Part shown: positions 42,781-52,854 of the stretch, in pieces
Numbering within the stretch: position 1 is the stretch's first letter
Layout: every line of letters begins with the position of its first letter
Assembly (NCBI GenBank): GCA_900552685.1
Contig: USAJ01000002.1
Coordinates: 62,001 to 126,000 of the forward strand
Source of the DNA: an uncultured Collinsella sp.
Lineage (GTDB): Bacteria; Actinomycetota; Coriobacteriia; Coriobacteriales; Coriobacteriaceae
Direction of reading: 5' to 3'
Length of the DNA stretch: 64,000 nucleotides
The notes under the pieces: generated by a model
The model's database searches: none
What the model was told of the DNA's origin: nothing
Seen by the model: the letters and a program-made list of their open reading frames with translations, nothing else
Translations under genes and position numbers: made by a program

Positions 42781-43935
42781 TTAGAAGCTGCCTCGCTTGA
42801 GGAAGTCGGGAAGCTCAAACTGATCGTTGCCAAAGTTGGGCAGCTCGGTACCACCGACGTTGCGAGTCGGGGCAGCCTGAGCGGGGCTGGCAGCCGGAGC
42901 GGTGCGCTGCGGCTCAGCAGAAGCAGCGGCCTTGCTCTGGGACTGCTGGGCAGCGAAGAGCTCGTCCTGACGGTTGACGTTGGAGTCGGAGAAGCCCGTG
43001 GCGATAACGGTGATGCGCACCTGGTCGCCCAGGGACTCGTCAACAACGGTACCGAAGATGATGTTGGCCTCGGGGTCGACGGCATTGGCGACAACGTCGG
43101 CGGCGTCGCTGATCTCCTGGATGCCCAGGTCCTTGGAGCCGGCGATGGAAAGCAGGACGCGCGTGGCGCCATCGATGGAGCTCTCGAGCAGCGGACTGGA
43201 GATAGCCTGCTGGGCAGCGTCGACGGCACGGGTGTCCCCAGAAGCGGTACCGATACCCATCATGGCGGTACCGGCCTGCTTCATGATGGTCTTAACATCG
43301 GCGAAGTCCAGGTTGATGATACCCGGGACGGTGATGAGGTCGGTGATGCCCTGGGTGCCCTGGGAAAGGACGCCATCGGCAATTGCGAAGGCCTCGAGCA
43401 TCGTGGTCTTCTTCTCGGCGATGTCGAGCAGCTTGTCGTTAGGGATAACGATCATGGTGTCAACGCAATCGGAGAGGGTCTTGATGCCCTCCTCGGCGCT
43501 CTTCTTGCGCTTGCGACCCTCGAAGGTAAAGGGCTTGGTCACGACGGCGACGGTCAGCGCGCCGACCTCGTTCATCGCGATATCGGCAACGATGGGAGCG
43601 GCGCCGGTACCGGTACCACCACCCTCGCCGCAGGTGATGAACACCATGTCGGCGCCAGCGAGCGCCTCGGCGATATCGTCGCGGGACTCATCGGCAGCCT
43701 TGCGGCCAACCTCGGGGTTGGCGCCGGCGCCCAGGCCGCGGGTAAGGTCGGTGCCGATGTGCACCTTGATATCGGCATCAGAGATCGCGAGCGCCTGAGC
43801 ATCGGTGTTGATGGCAACAAACTCGACGCCGCGGATGCCCTCTTCGATCATTCGATTGACCGCGTTGGTACCGCCGCCGCCGACGCCGACCACCTTAATG
43901 ACGGCAAGGTAGTTGTTGATCTCTGTCTCGTGCAT
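42781..43935 (-). CDS. ftsZ: Cell division GTPase FtsZ
   Basis: 384 residues. Tubulin signature GGGTGTG at 105-111, N-terminal VVGVGGGGTNAVNRMI, and the C-terminal conserved peptide FELPDFLKRGSF that binds SepF. It forms the Z ring. ATG 43935 with GGAGG upstream. A 199-bp gap to ftsQ likely holds an extra promoter. Confidence 0.97.
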   Translation of the reverse strand: MHETEINNYLAVIKVVGVGGGGTNAVNRMIEEGIRGVEFVAINTDAQALAISDADIKVHIGTDLTRGLGAGANPEVGRKAADESRDDIAEALAGADMVFITCGEGGGTGTGAAPIVADIAMNEVGALTVAVVTKPFTFEGRKRKKSAEEGIKTLSDCVDTMIVIPNDKLLDIAEKKTTMLEAFAIADGVLSQGTQGITDLITVPGIINLDFADVKTIMKQAGTAMMGIGTASGDTRAVDAAQQAISSPLLESSIDGATRVLLSIAGSKDLGIQEISDAADVVANAVDPEANIIFGTVVDESLGDQVRITVIATGFSDSNVNRQDELFAAQQSQSKAAASAEPQRTAPAASPAQAAPTRNVGGTELPNFGNDQFELPDFLKRGSF

Positions 43936-44056
43936 GTCGGTCCTCCGAACAAAGGTTATAGCCATAGCATGGGTCGACCCCTGCGCACATTAACCTTCAG
44001 GTTGAAAGTAAATGCAAAGGTAAACCGTATTATGTTTGCACATTATGAACGTATCA

Positions 44057-44070
44057 GTCAAATAATTGAC
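44057..44070. promoter_or_regulatory. Perfect palindrome in the ftsZ upstream region
   Basis: GTCAAATAATTGAC (5-bp arms, 4-bp centre) within an AT-rich patch 122 bp before the ftsZ ATG, next to several TATAAT-like hexamers. Candidate operator; not assigned to a regulator. Confidence 0.35.
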
Positions 44071-44134
44071 CGTGAAAACCAAACAAACCAGATAAACGGC
44101 GTGGTATGGCCCCTCAACAAAGCATCAACCAGCG

Positions 44135-45391
44135 CTACGAGGTCGGAGCGTTCCTAAATGTATAGTTACCCGGAGAGCGCACATTGATATACGTTACGCC
44201 CTCTACCTGCGAAAGCAGCTTGGTGACTACGCGCTCCTTCTTGACGATATCGTTCGAATCGCCCAGCGACACCTCAATGCCGTTATTGAGGTTTGCCGAG
44301 ATGGCTTCGACCGAAGGCGTGGAAATATCCTTGACTTGTCCCAAGAACTCGCTCGAAAAACCACGCACATAATCCAAGCCAGCCTTAACGGCCTTGGAGC
44401 TCACTGCCTGGCCGGAAACCGGAGCGACATCCGCCGAGACATCAGTCAACAACACCGCGCCATAGTGCTTAGCGAGCGCCAGCGCGGCATCGATTCCGGT
44501 CAAGGTATTTGAGCCCTGCCCTGTCGTGATGACGTTGCCTTGGTCGTCCACTTCGACCGACGTCGACAGTGGGGCGATCCAGGTGTCATCATCCCCGATG
44601 GCCCAGGCAAGGTCATCGGAACTGATATAGGCAATTGCGATGACCTTGCGCTCCATCGGCGTAATGATGAGCGTATGCGGGAACTGACGCTGGACATCCA
44701 CGCCCGAGACCCACGGATTCTGCTTGAGGTCCTCGGTAATCTGGTCGGGATCGACGTTAAAAAGCGACGTTCCCTCGGGCAAATCGATCAGCTGGATAGC
44801 ATCGTGCTTCGTCACATGCTCGCTGCCTTGAATCTGAATATCAGTGGCGGTAAACAATCCAGAGTTGATCACCACGATGGCAACGACGACGAGCACGGCC
44901 AAGGCGGCCAGAACGCCGCCCACGATTTTGCCTTTGCCTGCAACGACAGAAGCGGCGTCTGATGTTTTATTTACCATCGCCCCAAGTGAAGACAACGGGT
45001 TGACGCTTTTTTTACCCGAAGGCTTCTTGGCGGTAGCCGGCACCGATGTCAGCGAGCGCGGTTTCGATGCGCCCAGCGTGCGACCTGGACGCGGCGCTTT
45101 AGTTCCCGTCGAGGGCTTAGGAGTTGCCATGGGACGGGCGGGTTTGGCGCCCATAACAGGCTTTGACGTCACCGAGGGACGCGAGGACTTTTTTGCGGCC
45201 GGACGATTACCGAGCTGCGAGCCGACAACCGGACGACTGGTCTGTCGAGCATGCCCGACAGACTTAGAGTGCGCGACGGTATTGCGTTGAGGTTTGGCAG
45301 GCGCGCCGGAACGCCCTCCGGCGCGGCGGAAGGTGGGTTTCGATGCTCTAGAAGCCGAGGAATTTAACTTCCGGTCTGAGCTCGATGCCAT
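44135..45391 (-). CDS. ftsQ: Cell division protein FtsQ/DivIB
   Basis: 418 residues. A long cytosolic tail (about 1-150) rich in Lys, Arg, Pro, Ser and Ala precedes one membrane helix (about 157-180). The POTRA domain (FTATDIQIQGSEHVTKHDAI onward) and FtsQ beta domain follow outside the cell. Typical FtsQ proteins are 250-320 residues, so the tail is unusually long. ATG 45391 with GGGAGG upstream; it overlaps murB by 44 nt in another frame. Confidence 0.88.
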   Translation of the reverse strand: MASSSDRKLNSSASRASKPTFRRAGGRSGAPAKPQRNTVAHSKSVGHARQTSRPVVGSQLGNRPAAKKSSRPSVTSKPVMGAKPARPMATPKPSTGTKAPRPGRTLGASKPRSLTSVPATAKKPSGKKSVNPLSSLGAMVNKTSDAASVVAGKGKIVGGVLAALAVLVVVAIVVINSGLFTATDIQIQGSEHVTKHDAIQLIDLPEGTSLFNVDPDQITEDLKQNPWVSGVDVQRQFPHTLIITPMERKVIAIAYISSDDLAWAIGDDDTWIAPLSTSVEVDDQGNVITTGQGSNTLTGIDAALALAKHYGAVLLTDVSADVAPVSGQAVSSKAVKAGLDYVRGFSSEFLGQVKDISTPSVEAISANLNNGIEVSLGDSNDIVKKERVVTKLLSQVEGVTYINVRSPGNYTFRNAPTS

Positions 45392-46259
45392 ACGCCTCCC
45401 TCACCTTTCCGTGCACATGTCTGATAACCGCGGCAACGTCATCGGCCGAGGCAGTTCCGTTATTAACGATAAAATTAGCGTGAACGGGCGAAACTTCCGC
45501 GCCGCCAATCGAAAAACCCTTTAATCCACAATCCTCGATAAGCTTGCCCACACTCGCATCGGGCGGGTTGCGAAAGACCGACCCGCAGGATGCGCGACCC
45601 ATGGGCTGCGTACGCTTGCGCCTCGTCAGGTACCGCTCCATGCGCTCGCGAATGTCGGCCTTGGGCGCCGGTTTAAGCTTGAGCACGCACTCGAGGATAA
45701 TCTCATTGCGGGGAAGGCTACATTCGCGGTAGCCCCAAGTGATCTCGGACCCCGCATAATGCTTGATACCGGATGCCGGGTCAAACGTTACGACATCCTC
45801 AACCAGCGAGCCAATCCACTCGGTCCGTGTGCCGGCATTCATAGATATCGCACCGCCAACCGAGCCAGGGATGCCAACGGCAAACTCAAGGCCCGAGAGG
45901 CTACGCGACAGGGCATCGTTGACTAGGCGCGCAAACATCACGCCCGCACCGACCGTCAGCGTACAACCGTCATCGGCAACAACCGTGCGCTGAAACTCAC
46001 GTCCGAGCGAAATGACGGCACCGCGATAACCGCCATCGGCAACCAGCAGATTGGAGCCCTTGCCGATGATGACCCACGGCACCTGCTCGCGATCGAGCAC
46101 CGCCACGGCGCGGCGGAGGGCATGATAGCTATGGCACGTCACAAAGAGGTCAGCCTTGCCGCCGATACGATAGCTCGTATGACGCGCAAGGCGCTCGTCC
46201 TCGATCACATCCGTGTCGATCATGCCCGAGAGCGCCATGACGGCGTTAAACAGACCCAT
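45348..46259 (-). CDS. murB: UDP-N-acetylenolpyruvoylglucosamine reductase
   Basis: 303-residue FAD enzyme making UDP-MurNAc. SYRIGGKADLFV, GKGSNLLVADGGYRG and GIPGSVGGAISMNAG form the FAD-binding domain; the active Ser is in GRASCGSVFRNP. It starts 5 bp after the murC stop and its end overlaps ftsQ. Confidence 0.95.
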   Translation of the reverse strand: MGLFNAVMALSGMIDTDVIEDERLARHTSYRIGGKADLFVTCHSYHALRRAVAVLDREQVPWVIIGKGSNLLVADGGYRGAVISLGREFQRTVVADDGCTLTVGAGVMFARLVNDALSRSLSGLEFAVGIPGSVGGAISMNAGTRTEWIGSLVEDVVTFDPASGIKHYAGSEITWGYRECSLPRNEIILECVLKLKPAPKADIRERMERYLTRRKRTQPMGRASCGSVFRNPPDASVGKLIEDCGLKGFSIGGAEVSPVHANFIVNNGTASADDVAAVIRHVHGKVREAYGIELRPEVKFLGF

Positions 46260-46264
46260 TAGAC

Positions 46265-47683
46265 TTAAGCGTCTTTCTTGGCAGTCAAATACTCGATAAA
46301 CTCGGGGCCGACGGTCGTAACGTCACCGGCACCCATAGTGAGCAGCAAGTCGCCCTCGCCCACCATCTGCTCGAGCTCCTGATTGAGCTCAAGACGGCTG
46401 GAGCAGTACACGACCTCCTTGCCAGGATGCTTGGCGCGCACGGTATCGGCGAGCATCTTAGAGGTAACACCCGGAATGGGCATCTCGCCAGCCGAGAACA
46501 CATCAATCAGCAGCAGTTTATCGGCATTGGCAAATGCATCGGCAAAGTCGTCGCACAGGGCCTGCAGACGCGAATAACGGTGCGGCTGGAACACGACGTC
46601 GACATGCTTGTAGCCCAGCGACGAAGCGGCAGCAAGCGTCGCCTTGATCTCGGTGGGGTGATGGCCGTAATCATCGACCACGGTGATGCCATCGATATCG
46701 CCCACGTGGGTAAAGCGACGGCGGACGCCCTCAAAGCTCGAGAGCGCCTTGGCGGCGGCGTCGATGTCAAGGCCCAGGACATGGGCGACGGTGAGCACCG
46801 CCGTGGCGTTGAGCATGTTGTGGCGACCGGGATTGCTCTTGATCTCCACGGCATGCTCAGTGCCATCCTCAAAGCGAACGATAAAGTCACTCTGGATGCC
46901 CTTGACATCCGGGTGCATGCAGACGATGTCGTTGCTCTCGGCAAAGCCGTAGGAAAGCACGTGACGGCCCGTCGACTTGGCGAGCTCGACCAGATGCGGG
47001 TCCTCACCGCAGACGATGACGGTGCCGTCCTCGCCCACCAAGCTCATGAATTTGGCGAAAGTTGCCTCGATCTCCTCGATACCCGAGTAGTGATCGAGGT
47101 GGTCGGCCTCGACGTTGGTCACAATGACCACGTTGGGGTTCAGGAACAGGAAGGAGCTATCGGACTCGTCGGCCTCGGCGACAAAATAGTCGCCCGAGCC
47201 GTTCTTGCCGTTCGTGTCATAGCCCTCGACGATGCCACCGATCAAGAAGCTCGGATCCAGACCCATGCGGTCGAGCATGGTGGCGCACATCGAAGACGTG
47301 GTGGTCTTGCCATGCGTGCCGGCAACAGCGACGGTGGTGTAGCCGTGGCCCAAAGCAGAGAGCATCTTGGCACGGGGCCACACGGGAATACCAAGCTCGC
47401 GAGCGCGCACGAGCTCGGGGTTGGACTCCGGAATAGCGGTGGAGACAACAACCACGTCGGGCTTGACCTCGTCGATCGTGGCGGCCTCATGGCCCACATG
47501 CACCTTCACACCAGCGCGGGTAAGCTGGCGGATATAACGTGACGTCTTAAGGTCGGAGCCGGTAACGGCATAACCGCGCTCATGAAGAACGAGGGCGATG
47601 CCGCTCATGCCGGCGCCGCCGATACCGATAAAATGGGCGCTCTTAAACTCGGGCGCGGAGGTTGCAGTCTGGGAATCAGCCAT
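46265..47683 (-). CDS. murC: UDP-N-acetylmuramate-L-alanine ligase
   Basis: 472 residues. N-terminal Rossmann part (HFIGIGGAGMSGIA), ATP loop GTHGKTTT at 122-129 and the Mur ligase C-terminal domain with DDYGHHPTEIKATL. Adds the first L-Ala to UDP-MurNAc. ATG 47683 with AAGGAG upstream. Confidence 0.96.
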   Translation of the reverse strand: MADSQTATSAPEFKSAHFIGIGGAGMSGIALVLHERGYAVTGSDLKTSRYIRQLTRAGVKVHVGHEAATIDEVKPDVVVVSTAIPESNPELVRARELGIPVWPRAKMLSALGHGYTTVAVAGTHGKTTTSSMCATMLDRMGLDPSFLIGGIVEGYDTNGKNGSGDYFVAEADESDSSFLFLNPNVVIVTNVEADHLDHYSGIEEIEATFAKFMSLVGEDGTVIVCGEDPHLVELAKSTGRHVLSYGFAESNDIVCMHPDVKGIQSDFIVRFEDGTEHAVEIKSNPGRHNMLNATAVLTVAHVLGLDIDAAAKALSSFEGVRRRFTHVGDIDGITVVDDYGHHPTEIKATLAAASSLGYKHVDVVFQPHRYSRLQALCDDFADAFANADKLLLIDVFSAGEMPIPGVTSKMLADTVRAKHPGKEVVYCSSRLELNQELEQMVGEGDLLLTMGAGDVTTVGPEFIEYLTAKKDA

Positions 47684-47780
47684 GTGCTCGTGTACTCCTT
47701 GCGTAAACACTGCCTGTAACCCGTTAACTGTACCGCACCTACCGCATCAGCGCGAGGGCGACCGACGATATCCCGTCTAA

Positions 47781-48896
47781 CTAACGCAAACCCTCTACCG
47801 CATCCGCCAGAAGAGCGGCGGCCCTATCCTGAGCCAGACCACGCGCCGCCTGACGCATGGCGTCGCGCGCCGCCGCGTCATCGACCAGGTGCAGCAGTTC
47901 ATCGGCAAAGGCAGAACCGTCGATATCGGCATCGGCGCAGAGCACGCCGGCCCCGGCGTCGACCAGATAACGGGCATTGGTGGTTTGGTGATCGGCCGTG
48001 GCGTGCGGGTACGGCACGAGCACCGAAGGCACGGCGAGTGCAGCGATCTCGGCCACGCTCGATGCGCCCGAACGCGAGAGCACCAAATCGGCAGCAGCCA
48101 GCATATCGCCCATGTTGTCGATGTAAGGCTGGACGCGGTAACGCTTCGCCTCCTCGGGCGTCAGCGCCAAAGCGCGCTCGGTCTCCTCAAAGCCGTCGGC
48201 ACCCGTCGAATGCAACACATAGAGGTTCTTGCGCGAAAGCAGCTCGTTTTTGAGCGAAGCCACGCGCTCGTTGAGGTGCTGGGCGCCAAGTGAACCGCCA
48301 AAGACGAGCAGCAGCGTAGCGTCCTCGGGAACGCCAAGTGCCTTGCGGCCGCGAGCGCGATCGCCCTCGATCACCGAGCGACGTACGGGGTTGCCGGTCA
48401 TGAGCACGTGGTCAGGGTCACCTTCGCGCTCAAAGACCGAACGCGCTGCCGACACCGAGATGCACACGCGGGCGGCGTGGGAGTTCATCATCTTGTTGGC
48501 CAGGCCCGGAACGGAGTTCTGCTCATGCAGCAGATACGGAACGCCCGCGCCCTTGCACCACCCCAGCAGCGGAACCTCGACATAGGCACCAAAACCAATG
48601 GCGGCATCGGGCTTGCCGACCTTTGAGAAATGACTGGCGAGCGCACGCTTGGCTTTGTTGACACGCCACAGCGAGGTCAGCGCCGTCCAAGGACGGGAGC
48701 GGTCGAAGCCCGTGACCGTAATGGGCACAAAATCAAACCCAGCCTCGGGGACCAGACGACCCTCGAGCTTGCGCGACTGGCCCACGAACACAACGTGGTG
48801 GCCACGGTCACGCAGTTCTTCAGCCAAGGCGAGCGCGGGGTTGATGTGTCCTGCCGTACCGCCGGCTGCAATAGCAACGGTCATCTTATCGGTCAT
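47781..48896 (-). CDS. murG: UDP-GlcNAc:lipid I N-acetylglucosaminyltransferase
   Basis: 371-residue membrane-associated GT28 enzyme making lipid II. The loops AAGGTAGHINPALALAE and GGSLGAQHLNE plus SRSGASSVAEIAAL are diagnostic. ATG 48896 with AAGGGAC upstream overlaps ftsW by 11 nt. Confidence 0.96.
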   Translation of the reverse strand: MTDKMTVAIAAGGTAGHINPALALAEELRDRGHHVVFVGQSRKLEGRLVPEAGFDFVPITVTGFDRSRPWTALTSLWRVNKAKRALASHFSKVGKPDAAIGFGAYVEVPLLGWCKGAGVPYLLHEQNSVPGLANKMMNSHAARVCISVSAARSVFEREGDPDHVLMTGNPVRRSVIEGDRARGRKALGVPEDATLLLVFGGSLGAQHLNERVASLKNELLSRKNLYVLHSTGADGFEETERALALTPEEAKRYRVQPYIDNMGDMLAAADLVLSRSGASSVAEIAALAVPSVLVPYPHATADHQTTNARYLVDAGAGVLCADADIDGSAFADELLHLVDDAAARDAMRQAARGLAQDRAAALLADAVEGLR

Positions 48897-50406
48897 GGTA
48901 GTCCCTTCGTACACGCGGTCCCTGGTCGTCGGTGCGCAGACGCGCCGACGGGTCCGAGTTCAAATCGATTCGATTATATCCGCCGCCCGCATTGCGAGGA
49001 GTGGGGCGCTGAGGACGACCTTGCGGCGCCGTTCGCTGACCCGGGCGGGCTGCCGGCTCGGTCGCAGAGCCATCCAGGACGGTAAAACCGTTACGCGTAG
49101 ATCGCTCGCCGCGCACGTGGGGCACGCCGGCGGTGCTCTCATCCATAACGGCAAAGCTCTCGCGGCGACGGTCGTACTCATCGCGACGGGCGCTCTCATA
49201 CGAAACGCGCAGGATCAGACCGGCGAGCATAAGCGACACAATAATCGAAGAGCCGCCGTAGCTAATAAACGGCAACGGTTTGCCCGTCATGGGAAATACG
49301 TTGAGGATGCCCAGCGCGTTAATCAAAAACTGCACCGCGAGAATGACTGCGGAGCCAGACGCCATGAGCGCGCCCCGACGATCGGTCGCCTGCTCGGCAA
49401 TGCGAAACGCCGAGTAGATCAGCATCGCAAACACCAAGAAGAACAGCACGGTTCCGACAAAACCGACTTCCTCGCCAATGATGGCCAGGATGTAGTCGTT
49501 GTGCGCCTCGGGCAGATACGAGTACTTCATGGTTGAGTTGCCGATGCCACGGCCGAACAGACCGCCCGAGGCAAACGCCATGATGGCAAGCGTGGCCTGA
49601 TAGCCGTCACCATACTCGTCGGCCCAAGGGTTCAAGGCAACCTGAATACGCACCATACGGTATGGCTCTGCGACAAGCGCAATCACGATCACGAGAATGC
49701 CGAAGATTAGCACGCCGATGATAAATCTGGGGTCGAGACCTGCAAACAACGCCATGCACATGAGGGTCAACAGGATGATCAGAACGGTACCGAAATCGGG
49801 CTGGATAAAGATCAGAAAGAGCGAAATGCCCAGGTAGATGCCCATCTTGCGAAGGAATTCGTTGATGTTGCCACCGGGCGAAAAGAAACGATCAAGCATG
49901 ATGGCCGAATACGCAATGGCAAATGGCTTTAAAAACTCGGAAGGCTGGAACTGAATACCGGCAATGTTGAGCCAGCGCGTGGCGCCACGGCTGCCGCTGC
50001 CCACCAAGAACACCAGAAACAGTAGCCCTATCATGCCTATGAGGAAGATCCTGAGCACGTCTTCCCCAAACCAACTGTCCGGCAAGATGCGCACGATGGC
50101 AACCATAGCCAGCACGCCAACTCCGGCAAACGCGGCTTGTCGAAACAGAAAAAACGTCGCCGAGCCATTCTCGTGCAGCGCCTCGACCGAAGACGCCGAG
50201 TACACCATCAGCAGGCCAAAGCACACCAAGGTAAACAGGCAGGCCATGAATATCAAACGGGGGCGCATGATACGGGCGGGAACGCCGGCAATATAGCGTT
50301 CGCTAAACGTCAGCCCGCCGCGACCGGAACGCGGTGTGCTGCGCCGCGAGGAAGCACGGTCCGAGTCGGGCCTCCTCATACCTTGTCGGGGGCTCTCCTC
50401 TCTCAC
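48886..50406 (-). CDS. ftsW: Peptidoglycan polymerase FtsW (SEDS family)
   Basis: About 506 residues. Ten-helix SEDS core (about 50-410) with PSEFLKPFAIAYSA, the catalytic-Asp region QPDFGTVLII and the FISYGGSSIIVSLMLAG end. A C-terminal cytosolic tail of about 100 residues is rich in Arg, Gly and Pro. GTG 50406 is preferred (AGGGG 6 bp upstream); TTG 50412 and ATG 50379 are alternatives. Polymerises septal glycan with FtsI. Confidence 0.93.
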   Translation of the reverse strand: MREESPRQGMRRPDSDRASSRRSTPRSGRGGLTFSERYIAGVPARIMRPRLIFMACLFTLVCFGLLMVYSASSVEALHENGSATFFLFRQAAFAGVGVLAMVAIVRILPDSWFGEDVLRIFLIGMIGLLFLVFLVGSGSRGATRWLNIAGIQFQPSEFLKPFAIAYSAIMLDRFFSPGGNINEFLRKMGIYLGISLFLIFIQPDFGTVLIILLTLMCMALFAGLDPRFIIGVLIFGILVIVIALVAEPYRMVRIQVALNPWADEYGDGYQATLAIMAFASGGLFGRGIGNSTMKYSYLPEAHNDYILAIIGEEVGFVGTVLFFLVFAMLIYSAFRIAEQATDRRGALMASGSAVILAVQFLINALGILNVFPMTGKPLPFISYGGSSIIVSLMLAGLILRVSYESARRDEYDRRRESFAVMDESTAGVPHVRGERSTRNGFTVLDGSATEPAARPGQRTAPQGRPQRPTPRNAGGGYNRIDLNSDPSARLRTDDQGPRVRRDYHDR

Positions 50407-50415
50407 CGGCAACCC

Positions 50416-51822
50416 CTATTCCATTTGCGATTTCGCCGCAGCGGCAAGCTGGGCCACATAGTCCTTAAACACGCGGCCGCGCTCCTCATAGCCCGAGAAC
50501 TCATCGAACGAAGAGCAGGCAGGAGAAAGTAAGATCACGTCGCCACGGCTCGACAGCGAACGGGCGACGTCCACGGCATCGCGCAGGTCATCCGCCTGGG
50601 CGATATCCACATCGCCATCGACATCGGCCTCGTCCATAGCGGCGGTGAAACGCTCGCGCGCATCGCCAAAGCAGACGACCGAGCGTACGTTATCCATAAC
50701 AACGCGCGCGAAGTCCGTGAGCGGCGTGCCCTTATCGTGGCCGCCGAGCAGCAAGATCACGTCGTCATCGGGAAATGCCGTCAGTGCCTTCTCGACCGCA
50801 TCGGTGTTGGTCGCCTTGGAATCGTTGACGTAGCGCACGCCGTCAATCTCGCCACACGGCTCCACGCGGTGCTCGAGCGGCTGGAACGAGGCCAGACCGC
50901 GGCAGACACCATCGACATCGGCACCGACTGCCAAGGCAGCCGTGGCAGCACACAGGGCATTGATAACATTGTGATGGCCCGAGATCTTGAGCTCGGATGT
51001 AGCGATGAGCGGGGTCTCGACGCCCTTCAGACGCACGATCATCTTGCCATCGCGCACAAAGGCGGCATCCTCGCCCTCAGGCTCGTCAAAGGCAACCTTG
51101 CAGATGCGACGACCCGGCGTGTAGATGTACTCATCGAACTCGTGAATGCCGGCGTCTTCGACGTCGACAACCGCCAGATCGTCATCAACCATATTGTCAA
51201 ACAGTTTGATCTTGGCAAGCGCATAGTTGTTATGGCTCTTATGCCAGCCCAAGTGGTCGGGAGTGATGTTGAGCAGCACCGCCACGCGAGGATGGAGCTC
51301 GGTAGTCGTAGCAATCTGATAGCTCGAGAGCTCAGCCACAAACCACTCGTTGTGGGCTCGGCCGTCAATCTCGTTGACCGGCGGCTCGCCGATGTTGCCG
51401 ACAGCAACGCTGGCCTCGCCGGCAGCCTTAAGCAGATAATCAGTCAGCGACGTGGTGGTCGTCTTGCCGTTGGTGCCCGTGATGGCAATCCAGTTATCGG
51501 GCGACAGGCGATAGGCAAACTCGGGCTCACCCATAATCTGGGCGGCATGCTCGCGCCCGGCCTTAAAGAAGCCCGAGAACTCCGAGATGCCCGGGCACGT
51601 CACGCATACGTCATAGGCGCCCTCGACCTGTTCGGTCCCATAGACAAACGACGCACCAGCAGCCTCGAGCGCACGCGTGGCGTCATTGGGCTCAGAGGTG
51701 CCACCGCCATACACGGTAACGGCACTTACGCGCTCGGGATGTGCCAACGCCCAGCGGGCGACATCGAGACCGGATTTGCCCTGACCCAAAACGAGCAGGC
51801 TAAAGACATCAGCAAGAGACAT
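50416..51822 (-). CDS. murD: UDP-N-acetylmuramoylalanine-D-glutamate ligase
   Basis: 468 residues. ATP loop GTNGKTTT at 116-123, LNITPDHLGWH in the central domain and NDSKATNTDAVEKAL in the C-terminal domain. Adds D-Glu. Ends just before ftsW (4-10 bp depending on start). Confidence 0.96.
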   Translation of the reverse strand: MSLADVFSLLVLGQGKSGLDVARWALAHPERVSAVTVYGGGTSEPNDATRALEAAGASFVYGTEQVEGAYDVCVTCPGISEFSGFFKAGREHAAQIMGEPEFAYRLSPDNWIAITGTNGKTTTTSLTDYLLKAAGEASVAVGNIGEPPVNEIDGRAHNEWFVAELSSYQIATTTELHPRVAVLLNITPDHLGWHKSHNNYALAKIKLFDNMVDDDLAVVDVEDAGIHEFDEYIYTPGRRICKVAFDEPEGEDAAFVRDGKMIVRLKGVETPLIATSELKISGHHNVINALCAATAALAVGADVDGVCRGLASFQPLEHRVEPCGEIDGVRYVNDSKATNTDAVEKALTAFPDDDVILLLGGHDKGTPLTDFARVVMDNVRSVVCFGDARERFTAAMDEADVDGDVDIAQADDLRDAVDVARSLSSRGDVILLSPACSSFDEFSGYEERGRVFKDYVAQLAAAAKSQME

Positions 51823-51831
51823 GAAAGACCA

Positions 51832-52851
51832 CTATCCCAACTGGAAGAACAGAGCAAGGCCAACGGCACCAAAGGCCGCAGCGATAATCCAAAAACGGAT
51901 GACGACCTTGGTCTCGGCCCAGCCCTTCTTTTCGAAATGATGATGGATGGGCGCCATAAGGAAGACGCGCTTGTGCGTAAAGTGGAAGTAGACAACCTGA
52001 ATCATGACCGACAGGGTCTCAACGATAAACAGGCCGCCGATGATGAGGGAGACGACCTCGGTGTTGGTCATGATGGACGTGCAGGCAAACGCGGCGCCCA
52101 GGGCAAGCGAGCCGGTATCGCCCATAAAGATGCTCGCCGGATAGCAGTTGAACCACAGAAAGCCCAAGCAGGCACCGGCACACGCGGTGCAGAAGATGGA
52201 CAGGTTCACGTCTCCGTGCAAAAACGCCATGGCAGCCATGGCGAGCATGGCAATCATGGAGGTGCCGCCAGCAAGACCGTCAAGGCCATCGGTCAGGTTC
52301 ACGGCATTAGAAAGACCGGCGATCATCAGCCAGCAAAAGACAATGTAGAGCCACGGGAACGAAAGGCCGCAGATGGTGGTCGAAAGCACGCCAAGGTCAA
52401 TCGTCAGGCCGCCGGGAAAACGAATCTCGGGGGCGACGCCGCACCAGTTAACGGCAAGTACCGTAAAGGTGACACAGATAATGGTTAGGCCGATCATCTT
52501 GGCATGAGGCGTCAGACCGAGCGAGCGCCCATGCGTAACGGAGGTCAGGTCGTCGATCAGGCCCAGCACGCCGGTCGCCAGCGTGGCGAGCAGCACGAGC
52601 ACGAGCTCAGTGGTGAGCTTGCCCATCAGCAGGCAGGTCAGCGAAATCGCGACGAGAATGACAACGCCACCCATGGTGGGCGTTCCCTGCTTAACCAAAT
52701 GACGCTTGGGGCCGTCGGCACGAACCTGCTGGCCGATACCCTCGACCTTGAGCAGCTTGATCCACCACGGCATGAGCAGCAGCGCAATGGCAGCGGCGAT
52801 GCCAAGCCCCAAAAAAGCCTGATACGTTGGATACGAGGGATTGCCGAACAT
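51832..52851 (-). CDS. mraY: Phospho-N-acetylmuramoyl-pentapeptide transferase
   Basis: 339-residue, ten-helix membrane enzyme making lipid I. KQGTPTMGGVV, NAVNLTDGLDGLA (catalytic Asp) and FMGDTGSLALG and APIHHHFE are all intact. Confidence 0.97.
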   Translation of the reverse strand: MFGNPSYPTYQAFLGLGIAAAIALLLMPWWIKLLKVEGIGQQVRADGPKRHLVKQGTPTMGGVVILVAISLTCLLMGKLTTELVLVLLATLATGVLGLIDDLTSVTHGRSLGLTPHAKMIGLTIICVTFTVLAVNWCGVAPEIRFPGGLTIDLGVLSTTICGLSFPWLYIVFCWLMIAGLSNAVNLTDGLDGLAGGTSMIAMLAMAAMAFLHGDVNLSIFCTACAGACLGFLWFNCYPASIFMGDTGSLALGAAFACTSIMTNTEVVSLIIGGLFIVETLSVMIQVVYFHFTHKRVFLMAPIHHHFEKKGWAETKVVIRFWIIAAAFGAVGLALFFQLG

Positions 52852-52854
52852 GGG